Shown here: positions 1 through 9,025 of the stretch, in pieces
How positions within the stretch are numbered: the first letter of the stretch is position 1
Layout of the letters: every line of letters begins with the position of its first letter
Source of the DNA: Planctomycetota bacterium
GTDB taxonomy: Bacteria; Planctomycetota; Planctomycetia; Gemmatales; Gemmataceae
Direction of reading: 5' to 3'
Assembly (NCBI GenBank): GCA_029777335.1
Contig: JAKOSN010000050.1
Span: 1-37,726, forward strand
DNA: 37,726 nucleotides
Notes under the pieces: model-generated
The model's input: the letters and a program-made list of their open reading frames with translations, nothing else
What the model was told of the DNA's origin: nothing
The model's database searches: none
Program-made: the position numbers and the translations under genes

Positions 1-432
1 CTCTCGTTTGACTGTTTACTCAACTGTCTGGATGGGGTTGAACGCTCCGAAGGGGTTTTCACCATCATCACGACCAACGATGTGAGCAAGGTGGATCCGG
101 CTCTGGGCCAACCGCGCCGGCTCCCTGACGGCACAGTCGAGTTTATCAGCACCCGGCCAGGTCGTATCGACAAGGCGGTCGAACTCTCCTACATGGAGCC
201 GAGCGATAAGAAGCTGATGGCCCGGCGTATCCTCGGTCAGTACGAGGAGGAGTATCTGGAATTGTTGCGGTTTGTGGATCGCTTCCCTGATCTGCAGGAG
301 ACGCCGGCTCAATTCCAGGAACGCTGTGCCCAGGCCGCACTGGCCCGCTTCTGGCGTGACCAGGAAGAGAAGCACCGCGAACGCAAGGCGGACGCCGAGC
401 CCCACTCGCAAGAAATGGTCGAGGTGGGCTAG
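1..432 (+). CDS. AAA+ ATPase, C-terminal part (5' end outside window)
   Basis: The reading frame is open from the first base and ends at TAG 430-432, so only the last 143 codons are visible. It contains the second half of an AAA module: a hydrophobic strand followed by TTND (sensor-1-like: VFTIITTND), then DPAL and RPGRID, the second region of homology that carries the arginine-finger area in classical AAA proteins, followed by a short helical lid. Between DPAL and RPGRID there are about 17 extra residues (GQPRRLPDG...), whereas these motifs are adjacent in most FtsH/Cdc48-like proteins. The Walker A and B motifs must lie upstream. The C-terminus is charged and probably soluble. Substrate and role cannot be read from this fragment. 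It is convergent with purL. Confidence 0.8.
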   Translation, partial: LSFDCLLNCLDGVERSEGVFTIITTNDVSKVDPALGQPRRLPDGTVEFISTRPGRIDKAVELSYMEPSDKKLMARRILGQYEEEYLELLRFVDRFPDLQETPAQFQERCAQAALARFWRDQEEKHRERKADAEPHSQEMVEVG

Positions 433-455
433 CGATGCAACCTCGCCTCAACCCC

Positions 456-491
456 GTGCAGGATCGAGGAAAACCAGCTTCGATCCTGCAC
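456..491. terminator. Perfect inverted repeat between convergent genes
   Basis: GTGCAGGATCGA (456-467) is repeated as its exact reverse complement at 480-491 with a 12-nt loop. It lies in the 80-bp gap between the AAA gene stop and the purL stop, where a bidirectional terminator is expected. No U-tract follows on either strand, so intrinsic termination is plausible but not proven. Confidence 0.5.
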
Positions 492-512
492 ACGCACTCC
501 TTGGAGCCTCAC

Positions 513-3395
513 TTACCAACGTAAAGGCTTTTGCCAGGCTTCTTTCAACTCGTTGAGTGGTGCCCACAGAATCCACTCGCCGCTGGCGCCCACCGCACGC
601 AGGCGAGGTTCCTTGCACACCTGACCCAGTCGTGACAATGGGATGTCACTACCCAGCAGCGATTCCAATGCAGAGGTGTGATCGGGTTTGACCTCCACCA
701 CAAAGCGTGTGCAGGACTCGGCGAAGAGGAGCACTTCATCACGCAGCGGAGTTGTGCTTCCACCCAGAGAGGTCAGGTCTGCCCCTAACCCGCCCGCGAA
801 GGCCATTTCGGCCACAGCAACTGCCAGTCCTCCCTCGCTCAAATCGTGGCAGGAGCGGACCAGTCCCTGCTTCATGGCTCGATGGAGTGCCTGAAAAATG
901 AGTGGGGCTTGTGTCTGATCGACCTGGGGAACCACACCGCCTTCCAATCGGTGGACCAGGTTGAAGTGCGACCCGCCCATTTCCTCGCGAGTGGAGCCCA
1001 CCAGGTAGAGTACGTTGCCGGCTTCCTTCAGGTCCATGGACACACAGCGGTGAACATCGGGGATCTGGCCCAGTGCGCTGATCAGCAATGTCGGCGGGAT
1101 GACAATGTGGCGATCTCCCGCGTGGAATTCGTTCTTGAGACTGTCCTTGCCGCTGATAAAGGGCATTTCATAGGCCAGGGCGAGATCGTGACAGGCCTGG
1201 GCGGCGCGGACGAGTGAACCCAGGACTTCCGGGCGATCGGTGTTCCCCCAGCAGAAGTTATCCAGCAGGGCGATCCGCCTCGGATCGGCTCCTACCGCGA
1301 CCACGTTGCGCACCGCTTCATCGATCGCTGCCGCCGCCATGGCATAGGGATCGAGGTCTCCCAGGCGCGGATTGATGCCACAGCCAATCGCCACTCCTCG
1401 GGTAGAACCCAGCACGGGAAGCACCACCGCGGCATCGCCGGGACCATCATTGGCCACCCCGACCAGCGGTTTCAGCACACTTCGGCCCTGCACCTCATGA
1501 TCGTACTGGCGAATGATCCATTCCTTGCTACAGACGTTCCACGACCCCAGAATTTGCCGGAGAGTAGCGTTGCAGTCGACCGCGCCGCTCGGTTGCGTTT
1601 TGACGCTGGCGGGGAGGGCAGGGGGTTGCCAGGTGGCCTTGCGAACCACTTGTGGCCGTCCCTCGTGGAGGAAGTGCATGTCGAGATCGCCCACGGGATG
1701 CCCGCGATACTGCAGCCGAAGGCGGCCCGTTTTCTCGAAATGTCCAAGGATGGTCGCTTCCACCCCTTCGTGGAAGCAAAGCGCGTGCAGAGCCGGCCAG
1801 CGCGCAGGGGGCACGGCCAGAATCATGCGCTCCTGCGACTCGGAGATCCAGATTTCCGTGTACGAGAGCCCTTCGTACTTGAGCGGGGCGCGCTCCAGAT
1901 GCACCACAGCGCCGAGTTCCGCACCCATCTCCCCGATCGCCGAGCTAAATCCGCCTGCGCCGCAATCGGTGATCGCAGAGTAGAGATTCTCGTCGCGAGC
2001 CTGCAGCAACACATCGAGGAGCTTTTTCTCGGTGATGGCGTTCCCGATCTGGACTGCGCCGCCGCTGATCTTCTCTGATTCGGAAGTCAACTCGATCGAT
2101 GAGAAAGTGGCCCCGTGGATGCCATCGCGCCCGGTGCGTCCCCCCACGGCAACAATCAGGTCGCCGGTGTGCGCATCCTTGTGTGCGCGATCGACCCGGA
2201 TGGTGCCGACCGTTCCGCAATAGACCAGTGGATTGCCGAGGTAGCGCTCGTCGAAGCAAACCGCGCCGTTGACCGTGGGAATCCCCATGCGATTGCCGTA
2301 ATCGCGCACGCCCGCGACCACTCCCTGCATCACACGGCGCGGATGGAGCACCCCAACGGGAAGGGTCTCGGGGAGCGTGTCGGGAGGGGCGAAGCAGAAA
2401 ACATCGGTGTTGCAGATGGGGCGTGCGCCGAGTCCCGTTCCCAGCGGATCGCGGATCACCCCGCCCAGTCCTGTGTTGGCGCCACCATAAGGCTCGATCG
2501 CCGAGGGGTGGTTATGCGTTTCGACCTTGAAGCAAATGTGGACCTGGTCGTCGAACTTCACGACCCCTGCGTTGTCCTCGAACACGCTGACACACCAGTC
2601 CTCGGCGCCCCAACGCTGGCGGAGTTGCTGCGTGGCGGCGAAGATTGTCTCCTTGAGCAGGTTGCGAATCTGCTGGCCGTCGAAGTCGATCTCTCCCTTG
2701 AGCGTCTTGTGTGAGCAATGCTCCGACCAGGTCTGCGCCAGCGTTTCCAGTTCCACATCGTAGGGATCGCGACCCTGCTCCTGAAAATGCTTCTGAATGG
2801 TGCGCATCTCCTCCAGGCTGAGCGACAGCTGACCGGAGCGACTCAGTTGTATCAGCGCCGTATCATCGAGCCCCTGAAGAGGGACCGTCACCGGGCGAAA
2901 GATGTAGGGCGTGCCGATCGCCAGGTGTTCCAGTGCCAACGGCCCCTCGACGGCCTGCTCGATGGCGTCGTTACACAGAAGCTTGCGATAGAGCATCTCG
3001 CGCTGTACCGGCGCCAGTTCGCTCCCGCCATAGTAGCGGCGAAACGTGCGGACCGACTCAACCGTAAGATCGAAGTCGCGGGCCGATTCGATCACGCTCA
3101 GCGCGACAGGATCCATCACTCCCGGCTTGAGCAGAACGGTCACCAGACAACCGTCGGCGGCCACCTCGTTCAAACGTCCGACCTTGCCACGCTCGACCAG
3201 GGGATCGACAAGCAATTGCTCCACGAGTTGTTCGATCTGTTGACGCGAGAGTTCACCCTCGATCAGGAAGCCACGGGCTGCGTGAGACAGATGCACCATG
3301 CCATTTTTCCCCGCTGTCAGCAGGTGCCATTCGTGTTCAACACGCTGACATTCGGCATCGTGGCCCACAGGCTGGATTTCGATTTCCCAGAGCAT
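513..3395 (-). CDS. purL: Phosphoribosylformylglycinamidine synthase, PurS-like/PurL fusion
   Basis: This 960-residue protein converts FGAR, ATP and glutamine-derived ammonia to FGAM in purine synthesis. The PurL signature TWSEHCSHKTLKG is at residues 222-234 (H226 in the catalytic-His position). It is followed by ETHNHPSAIEPYGGANTG, GGVIRDPLGTG and a C-terminal FISGKDSLKNEF, so both AIRS-like halves are present. It is longer than the roughly 600-750 residues of small PurL because of about 160 extra N-terminal residues. Residues 84-122 (VTVLLKPGVMDP...VRTFRRYYGG) resemble PurS, and residues 1-75 may be a second PurS-like half. No glutaminase (PurQ) domain is present and no purQ lies nearby. 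The ATG at 3395 is preceded by GGGAAGAGAG. A terminator separates it from the upstream LRR gene, so it probably has its own promoter in 3396-3495. Confidence 0.95.
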   Translation of the reverse strand: MLWEIEIQPVGHDAECQRVEHEWHLLTAGKNGMVHLSHAARGFLIEGELSRQQIEQLVEQLLVDPLVERGKVGRLNEVAADGCLVTVLLKPGVMDPVALSVIESARDFDLTVESVRTFRRYYGGSELAPVQREMLYRKLLCNDAIEQAVEGPLALEHLAIGTPYIFRPVTVPLQGLDDTALIQLSRSGQLSLSLEEMRTIQKHFQEQGRDPYDVELETLAQTWSEHCSHKTLKGEIDFDGQQIRNLLKETIFAATQQLRQRWGAEDWCVSVFEDNAGVVKFDDQVHICFKVETHNHPSAIEPYGGANTGLGGVIRDPLGTGLGARPICNTDVFCFAPPDTLPETLPVGVLHPRRVMQGVVAGVRDYGNRMGIPTVNGAVCFDERYLGNPLVYCGTVGTIRVDRAHKDAHTGDLIVAVGGRTGRDGIHGATFSSIELTSESEKISGGAVQIGNAITEKKLLDVLLQARDENLYSAITDCGAGGFSSAIGEMGAELGAVVHLERAPLKYEGLSYTEIWISESQERMILAVPPARWPALHALCFHEGVEATILGHFEKTGRLRLQYRGHPVGDLDMHFLHEGRPQVVRKATWQPPALPASVKTQPSGAVDCNATLRQILGSWNVCSKEWIIRQYDHEVQGRSVLKPLVGVANDGPGDAAVVLPVLGSTRGVAIGCGINPRLGDLDPYAMAAAAIDEAVRNVVAVGADPRRIALLDNFCWGNTDRPEVLGSLVRAAQACHDLALAYEMPFISGKDSLKNEFHAGDRHIVIPPTLLISALGQIPDVHRCVSMDLKEAGNVLYLVGSTREEMGGSHFNLVHRLEGGVVPQVDQTQAPLIFQALHRAMKQGLVRSCHDLSEGGLAVAVAEMAFAGGLGADLTSLGGSTTPLRDEVLLFAESCTRFVVEVKPDHTSALESLLGSDIPLSRLGQVCKEPRLRAVGASGEWILWAPLNELKEAWQKPLRW

Positions 3396-3495
3396 GATGA
3401 TCTCTCTTCCCAGAGCAGATAGCGCGAGCAGCCGGGCGCTGGCAACAATCCCGAGAATAAGGGGATTCTAGGTTCGAGCGCGCATGCTGTCTGAG

Positions 3496-3521
3496 AAAAA
3501 GCCCGTCGAGGGCCTCGGCGG
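3496..3521 (-). terminator. Intrinsic terminator after the LRR gene
   Basis: Read on the minus strand, CCGCCGAG-GCC-CTCGACGG forms an 8-bp stem with one mismatch, followed after GC by TTTTT (plus-strand A's at 3496-3500). It sits just downstream of the LRR gene stop and upstream of purL, so it should end the zwf-FGGY-LRR transcript. Confidence 0.55.
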
Positions 3522-3543
3522 ACTCGCCCCGCTCGTTCTTTAT

Positions 3544-4329
3544 TCAGTCCAGGAGCGTGATGCGGCGAAGGTCGCGATCGCGCAGGATTGCGCGGCGCAC
3601 AGTGTTGCCCAGGGGATTGCCGCGCAGATCGAGTCGTTGCAGGTGCATCGGATGACCCTGTTTCAGATCCTCCTGAATGCGCGTGGTCAGGTCGAGCAGC
3701 CCGGTCCCGGCGATGAGGTTTCCTCGAAGATTGAGCGTTACCAGATGCGGTAGAAAGGGGCTCGTGGACAGGGTGCTCATCCCTCGATCACCGATCCGAT
3801 TTGTACTCAGATCCAGATGTCTTAGCCCTTCCAGGTAAGGAGACGCCGAGAGCGCCCCGAGAGTCTGGCTGTCCATGTGCGTTGCCGACAGATCCAGCAT
3901 GCGCATCCGTTGAAGCACCGGATTCATGCTGAGCCAGGTGATTTCACGCATTGGCGGGGTTCGCTCGGCATTCTCGACGAGGCGCATCTGATCCAGAGGA
4001 GTGAGGTGGGACAGGAAGTCCAGAACCGCGATCATCCGCTGCGGGCGCAGGACAATGTGGTGAATAAAGCCGCGCTGGAAGGTCCAGCCCACTGTGCGGC
4101 GGCGGAAGGCAGCGCTCCACTCCGCCTCGTGCGCTACAAGCAGGAGATCTTCCTGGTTGCTGAGAAGGGCGCGCCGTGCAGGATCGGTCTCCTGGTTCAA
4201 AGCAATCTGAGTGCGAATAAAGGTACCCCGAGGATTGCCCTGTTCTTCCAGCCAGTCTGCGTAGATGAGTCGCACGCTGTCATCGTCGGGGTTGGCGAGG
4301 ATCTCTTGCAGAAAGGCGGCATCAGACAT
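3544..4329 (-). CDS. TIGR02996-type domain plus leucine-rich repeat protein
   Basis: Residues 1-45 (MSDAAFLQEILANPDDDS then VRLIYADWLEEQGNPRG) match the planctomycete TIGR02996 motif, a roughly 42-residue N-terminal domain known mainly from Gemmata and relatives. After a variable middle, residues from about 115 to the end hold irregular leucine-rich repeats (LDLSATHM, LRHLDLSTN, LVTLNLRGN, LQRLDLRGN), a scaffold for protein binding. There is no signal peptide or membrane segment, so it is probably cytoplasmic. The ATG at 4329 is chosen over the TTG two codons upstream because GAGAG lies about 11 nt before it and because family members begin with MSD-type sequences. It starts 12 nt after the FGGY-like gene stops, so the two are probably cotranscribed. 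The function of this domain is unknown. Confidence 0.85.
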   Translation of the reverse strand: MSDAAFLQEILANPDDDSVRLIYADWLEEQGNPRGTFIRTQIALNQETDPARRALLSNQEDLLLVAHEAEWSAAFRRRTVGWTFQRGFIHHIVLRPQRMIAVLDFLSHLTPLDQMRLVENAERTPPMREITWLSMNPVLQRMRMLDLSATHMDSQTLGALSASPYLEGLRHLDLSTNRIGDRGMSTLSTSPFLPHLVTLNLRGNLIAGTGLLDLTTRIQEDLKQGHPMHLQRLDLRGNPLGNTVRRAILRDRDLRRITLLD

Positions 4330-4341
4330 GCACAAGATCTC

Positions 4342-5637
4342 TCACGTAGTGAAAAGACGACCCACCCCACACAAACCCGCTTCCACAATGCGCTCCACCT
4401 TTTTATCAGCATAATCCGGGAGGAGACGTTGTACCACCTCAGCAGAGGTCCCGCTCAAACAGATGCGCCCGTAATCTTCCCCTTGCCCAAGCCCCGTCAG
4501 GGCTCGCCAATGCTGTCGACGCATGGATTGGATGACTGCGGCCAGCACATCCATGCGCTCGGTTGCAAAGGTGAGGTCACGGAAGGCAGCTCGATGCGCC
4601 TCGATCTCCAGGGGATCCCCGCCGAGATGGGGAGGAGCGAGGCTCACGCGCGTTGGTCTGTGGAGCGCTTCAGGGATGGTGGCGGTGTGGAAAGTTGCCT
4701 CGTCCTGTTCGCGAAAACAGAGCTGGTGCATCCATGTCAGCGCCTCTCCGCCCACTGGGTTGAAGCTGATGTGGACCGTCGCTGTTCCAAGACCGAGCAT
4801 CGCCGTCACCCGACTTGCTTCTGGCCGTGCCTGGACCGCAATCGTCGCCAGTACCTGCGTTGAATCCACGAGGTGCAGCAATTCACCCACCGCGATACGC
4901 CCCGCGAGGAGAGCCGAGTTGATCGATGTCGTGCCGATTTTCACGGGCAATCCTGGGGGCAGGCCCAACTCCGCCGCGACCGCTGAACGCAGCGAGCCGA
5001 GCGTGGCACTGGCACAGACCAGGGGAGGGAGCCAGTCGTGATCAACTTCAAAAAAATCACACCAACGTCTCGACCAGTCCTGGGTCCCCACAGTATTGAA
5101 CAACCCAGTGTAACTGGCGTTGCCTCGGTCGGAGGCGCGTTCGCCAGTCATGCGCAGGGTTAACCAGCCATTGAGCGAGAGGAAACTCTTGACCTTTGTG
5201 GGGAGGTAGGGGTCCTCGTCGCTCATCTGGCGATACCAGAGGGCGGAGATCAGGCCAGGCAAGGGGCGCGCGCCCACCGTGGCGAGAAACTCTTCACCGA
5301 CGGCGGCCTGCACTTGCCGCGCTGCCTGCCGGGCGCGTCGATCAAGGGGGGTCCACAGCGAGCGCAAGGGCTGATCGGTCTGGTCAAGAAGGACGAGAGT
5401 AGGAGATATGCAGGAGAGACCAACTCCTTCAATACCGTCGGTCCTCCTCGTCACCTGACGCGCGGCTGCTGTCACCGCCTGCCAGACACGCGCTGCTGGG
5501 ACCTCCGCTGCCTCACTGGTGGGGCGATCCAGGTGCAGCTCCGCGCGCCCAATCTTCCCCACGATCTCCGCACTATGGGCCTCCACGATCGCGGACTTCA
5601 CGGCGCAGGTTCCGACCTCGAGCGCCAGAATGCGCAT
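4342..5637 (-). CDS. FGGY-family carbohydrate kinase homologue, probably divergent or inactive
   Basis: The 431 residues are somewhat shorter than typical xylulokinases (about 480-500) but follow the FGGY plan: an N-terminal ALEVGTCAVKSA where the phosphate-1 loop normally reads xxDxGTxxxK, a middle VLLDQTDQPLRSLW...DRRA, and a C-terminal actin-like domain. Several key residues look changed. E7 replaces the usual Asp; S238, in KIGTTSINSALLAG, stands where the catalytic Asp of GGGDN is expected; DST (258-260) stands where GTS is expected. Sugar phosphorylation is therefore doubtful and no substrate is assigned. The ATG is preceded by GGAGAAG. It sits between zwf (79 bp upstream) and the LRR gene (12 bp downstream), which suggests a link to sugar-phosphate metabolism or its control. 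Confidence 0.75.
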   Translation of the reverse strand: MRILALEVGTCAVKSAIVEAHSAEIVGKIGRAELHLDRPTSEAAEVPAARVWQAVTAAARQVTRRTDGIEGVGLSCISPTLVLLDQTDQPLRSLWTPLDRRARQAARQVQAAVGEEFLATVGARPLPGLISALWYRQMSDEDPYLPTKVKSFLSLNGWLTLRMTGERASDRGNASYTGLFNTVGTQDWSRRWCDFFEVDHDWLPPLVCASATLGSLRSAVAAELGLPPGLPVKIGTTSINSALLAGRIAVGELLHLVDSTQVLATIAVQARPEASRVTAMLGLGTATVHISFNPVGGEALTWMHQLCFREQDEATFHTATIPEALHRPTRVSLAPPHLGGDPLEIEAHRAAFRDLTFATERMDVLAAVIQSMRRQHWRALTGLGQGEDYGRICLSGTSAEVVQRLLPDYADKKVERIVEAGLCGVGRLFTT

Positions 5638-5716
5638 GGTTTTCTTCTCCGATCAACAGGCGGCAGAAAGGGACGGGAGGATGCAAATCCACATCGCGCA
5701 AGATCGCTTCCTTCTC

Positions 5717-7180
5717 TCAGTGTTTACAGAGCGTATCCCAGCGGCGGCCTTCGCGGGCCAGCAAGGCCTCGGCGTTTTTGGGCCCCTCGGAGCCCAGCAC
5801 ATAGGTCTCTGGCTCGGGTCCCCCCGGGTTTTCACTCGCCTGGAGAAAGGGATCCATGATCTCCCAGGCGCGCTCGATCTCATCGCTTCGCATGAACAGG
5901 GCGGCATCACCCTGGATGGCATCGAGCAACAGCCGTTCGTAGGCCTCGGGGATAGGAACATCCGGATAGGAGTCGCGGTAGTGAAACTCCAGATCGGTGG
6001 CGTGCAACTCCATCCCTTCCTGATCGGGCACCTTGGCCTGAAAATTCATGTGAATCCCCTCGTCGGGTTGCAGACAGAGCGCCAGGCGATTGCATTCCAG
6101 CGTCTTGCCCGGAGGGAGCGGAAACATCAGGTGCGGAGGACAGCGGAACTGCACCAGCACCTCGCTGGTTCGTCGCGCGAGTCCCTTGCCAGAGCGAAGG
6201 TAGAACGGAACCCCTCGCCAGCGCCAGTTGTCGATCTCCAACCGGAGAGCCGCACACGTGGGAGTGCGCGAGCGTGGCGACACCCCTTCCTCTTGCCGGT
6301 AACCCGCGTATTGACCACACGCCAGTTGCTGACACGCATCCTCGAACCGTGGCACCGGAATTGCGTCAAGCACCTTGATTTTCTCGTTGCGAAGCGTGTC
6401 GGCAGCATAGCGAGCGGGCGCCTCCATGGCAACCAGAGCAAGTATCTGCAGGAGATGGTTCTGGAACATGTCGCGCAACACTCCCGCCCGGTCATAGTAA
6501 CTTCCTCGGCCAAGGACCGTCACCGCTTCGCTCACCGTGATCTGGACATGGTCGATGTAGCTGCGATTCCACAGGGGCTCGAAGAGGATATTGGCAAAGC
6601 GCAGGGCAAGGATGTTCTGCACCGTGTCCTTGCCCAGATAGTGATCGATGCGATAGAGCTGGCTCTCCTGAAAGTGCTGGCGGAGCACGCGGTTGAGCTC
6701 GCGGGCCGAGGCCAGGTCACGGCCAAACGGTTTTTCGATGATCAGCCGACGCCACCCTCCGTTCGCCTCGGCCATCCCGCTCGTTCCCAGGTTGGTAATG
6801 ATCCCCTCGTAGAGCGTGGGCGAGACGGACAGATAGTAGAGCCGGCGACCCCCCGCGGTTCCCTCGTGCTGTGTTAACCAGCGTCCCAGGACGGCGAGTT
6901 TCTCTGGATCGCCAGCATCGGTGGGAACGTAGAAGAGACGAGGCGCAAAGGTGCGCCAGGCGTCGGGGTTCCAGTCGGGTTCGGCAAACTCCCGCACTCC
7001 AGCGGCCATGCGGTCCCGAAATTGGTCGTGGCTCCAGGGAGAGCGGGCCACCCCAACCACGGTCAAGTCCGCCGGGAGCCGGTTTTTCTGTGCCATGCGA
7101 TAAAGCGAAGGGATCAACTTGCGAGCGGTCAAATCTCCCGACGCACCGAAGATGATGAGCGTGAGTGGCGACGTCTCCAT
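5717..7180 (-). CDS. zwf: Glucose-6-phosphate dehydrogenase
   Basis: The enzyme oxidises glucose 6-phosphate to 6-phosphogluconolactone with NAD(P)+, the entry to the oxidative pentose phosphate pathway. The 487-residue protein has the dinucleotide motif [14 protein letters not shown] near its start, the substrate-binding EKPFGRD, and the active-site signature RIDHYLGKD with the catalytic His. Length is normal. An open frame continues 34 codons upstream, but ATG 7180 is preceded by AGGAG with 5-nt spacing and places the Rossmann motif where the family has it. It is first in a minus-strand cluster with the FGGY-like and LRR genes and is divergent from the sensor operon at 7366. No pgl, gnd or opcA is nearby. 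Confidence 0.96.
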   Translation of the reverse strand: METSPLTLIIFGASGDLTARKLIPSLYRMAQKNRLPADLTVVGVARSPWSHDQFRDRMAAGVREFAEPDWNPDAWRTFAPRLFYVPTDAGDPEKLAVLGRWLTQHEGTAGGRRLYYLSVSPTLYEGIITNLGTSGMAEANGGWRRLIIEKPFGRDLASARELNRVLRQHFQESQLYRIDHYLGKDTVQNILALRFANILFEPLWNRSYIDHVQITVSEAVTVLGRGSYYDRAGVLRDMFQNHLLQILALVAMEAPARYAADTLRNEKIKVLDAIPVPRFEDACQQLACGQYAGYRQEEGVSPRSRTPTCAALRLEIDNWRWRGVPFYLRSGKGLARRTSEVLVQFRCPPHLMFPLPPGKTLECNRLALCLQPDEGIHMNFQAKVPDQEGMELHATDLEFHYRDSYPDVPIPEAYERLLLDAIQGDAALFMRSDEIERAWEIMDPFLQASENPGGPEPETYVLGSEGPKNAEALLAREGRRWDTLCKH

Positions 7181-7365
7181 GGGGACTCCTTGCAGGGACT
7201 GGACGAGAGAGGTGGACTCGATCCTTCTGGATTCACTGTACAATGAGGCGAGGAGATGGGGCAGGGGAGGGAGAGATTTCATCGTTCACGGGAGAGTTGG
7301 CGCGGAGCAGTTTGCACGCGGGCGTGATCAGAGTGGAGATGGGGCGTGGCGGAGGAGCGAGGGGA

Positions 7366-9024
7366 ATGAAAGCGTTGCGGCAACCCTTGACGTTGCTGGC
7401 GGTCGCGTTGCTGATCCTGGTCGGCACCGCCTACTACTTTCTCTGGCGTGAGAAGATGCCGGGGCGGCCAGTGGCCTTACCGGTTCAGCAGGGAGATCGA
7501 GAGATCGCCTGGCTGAACTCGGCCACCAGCGCGGCGTCGTGGGAGCGTTTTGTGACCGCCGCCAGTCTGTGCACAGGAGCAGTGCCTGGGCCAGAAACCT
7601 TCCCGGCCCAGACGACCGCCGTGCCCCAGCTGGTGATTCCACTGGGCCAGGGGAAGGGACGCCTGGTTTTTCGCTGGTACAAATTGACCAGCGACTGGAA
7701 GACGCGGGACTGGGTCGAGGTGCTGCTGGCACGCACGCCTCCGCCCCTTGCCATCATCGGCGGAAGCACCAGCGATCTGGGGGCAGACCAGGCACGGCAG
7801 TTGCGCAAACTCACCCGGAATCTCGCGCCAGCGCAGCGACCGCTGCTTCTCCTCACCACGGCGACCGCGGATCGCGTACCGCGCGTGGATCAGGACGATC
7901 CCTGGGAGAGCGAAGCCGATCGTGGGAGCGAGGAGAGTGGAAATCTGCATTCCCAGGCCAACGCCGTTCGTCTCACCGAACTCTACCCCGGGCGCACCTT
8001 TCGATACTGCTTCACCAACGCCCAGATGGGACAGGCTGTCATCCGCTATATCTGGAGTCATCCCTTGCTGCGCCCTGATACTGATCCCATCTACCTCGTG
8101 GGCTGGCAAGATGATTCGTATTCCAGTGACCTGATCTCTGGTTTCTGGACAGCCCTGCGGCGACCGATGGCCCAGACGGGGAGTATCGGAATCACTCGTG
8201 ATTGGGGGCATTTCGCCAACCGCGCCCTGACCGGAGGGTTTCCCTGGGAGGGATTCTGTCCCCTGAGCAGTCAGTTTCGCTTTGGGCTCCCCCCACGTCC
8301 CTACTACATCCCCTGGAGTGTGGGGACGTTCGATCGTCCGAATCGATTTGAGGCAGCCGCGGCCGATTATCTGCTCGATGATCTGGACGAGGCCCACGGT
8401 CAGCAACGGCCTCTGGTAGTGCTCTCGGGGCAATCGCTGCCCTCGCGGCGTTTTCTGCGGGCGCTCTGTCGCAGTTCGCCAATGCGAGCCCGCCAACTGG
8501 TGGTGACCACTGGCGATGCGATCCCCTTCAATACAATCTATCGCGATCGCAATGTCACCTGGCCGATCCAGGATCTCCCCTGCAACCTGGTCTTTTTTTG
8601 CCACCATAATCCGATTGATGCGGATGCTGGTTTTCGGCCCGATCGCGGCCGTGGATCGGCGCCCGCCACCGGCACCGAGGATCTGCTCCTCTATGCCGAT
8701 ATTATTCAATCGCTGTATCTCGCTCTGGGGCAAGCGCCCGCCCCTGCCAATGCCGAGGACCTGGCGCAACTCCTGCGCCGAACTCGTCTGCACAGGGGGA
8801 AACTCGTCCTGGAAGGGATGGGACCGCTCCTGTTTCAGGCCGGGGGCGAACGACGGTCGGCGTCAGGAGAGCACATTGTCTGGCTGCAACCCCAGTTTCG
8901 CGGCGCGCGGGTTCTTCCCCAGGCGACGATTACGGTGAGTTCCTGGAAAGGCGAAACCCATCCCTGGAAAGTCGTCGGTCCGCCACTGCATGTTTCCTAC
9001 AACGAATCTCCGGTGAGTCCCTGA
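7366..9024 (+). CDS. Membrane-anchored type I periplasmic-binding-protein-like sensor
   Basis: The protein has 552 residues with one N-terminal hydrophobic segment (residues about 8-25, TLLAVALLILVGTAYYFLW) and no other clear membrane span, so most of it is probably extracytoplasmic. The body alternates strands and helices (LAIIGGSTSDLGADQA; GRTFRYCFTNAQMGQAVIRY; DPIYLVGWQDDSYSSDLISG; RPLVVLSGQSLP) in a way that resembles receptor-type, type I periplasmic binding proteins. This is a fold-level reading, not a confident family match. ATG 7366 is preferred to upstream in-frame starts because the longer form would overlap zwf and because GGAGGAGCGAGGGGA precedes it. It stops one base before the histidine kinase start, so the two are translationally coupled. 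It probably binds a small ligand and signals through the kinase. Confidence 0.65.
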   Translation: MKALRQPLTLLAVALLILVGTAYYFLWREKMPGRPVALPVQQGDREIAWLNSATSAASWERFVTAASLCTGAVPGPETFPAQTTAVPQLVIPLGQGKGRLVFRWYKLTSDWKTRDWVEVLLARTPPPLAIIGGSTSDLGADQARQLRKLTRNLAPAQRPLLLLTTATADRVPRVDQDDPWESEADRGSEESGNLHSQANAVRLTELYPGRTFRYCFTNAQMGQAVIRYIWSHPLLRPDTDPIYLVGWQDDSYSSDLISGFWTALRRPMAQTGSIGITRDWGHFANRALTGGFPWEGFCPLSSQFRFGLPPRPYYIPWSVGTFDRPNRFEAAAADYLLDDLDEAHGQQRPLVVLSGQSLPSRRFLRALCRSSPMRARQLVVTTGDAIPFNTIYRDRNVTWPIQDLPCNLVFFCHHNPIDADAGFRPDRGRGSAPATGTEDLLLYADIIQSLYLALGQAPAPANAEDLAQLLRRTRLHRGKLVLEGMGPLLFQAGGERRSASGEHIVWLQPQFRGARVLPQATITVSSWKGETHPWKVVGPPLHVSYNESPVSP

Positions 9025-9025
9025 A

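Noticed and set aside
7165..7365. Upstream start of the binding-protein-like gene
   Set aside because: It would overlap the zwf start region on the other strand and place a charged segment before the membrane anchor; ATG 7366 has a good ribosome-binding site.
7477..8793. Minus-strand frame of 438 codons opposite the binding-protein-like gene
   Set aside because: It lacks a ribosome-binding site and domain signs; the plus-strand gene has a membrane anchor and is coupled to the kinase.
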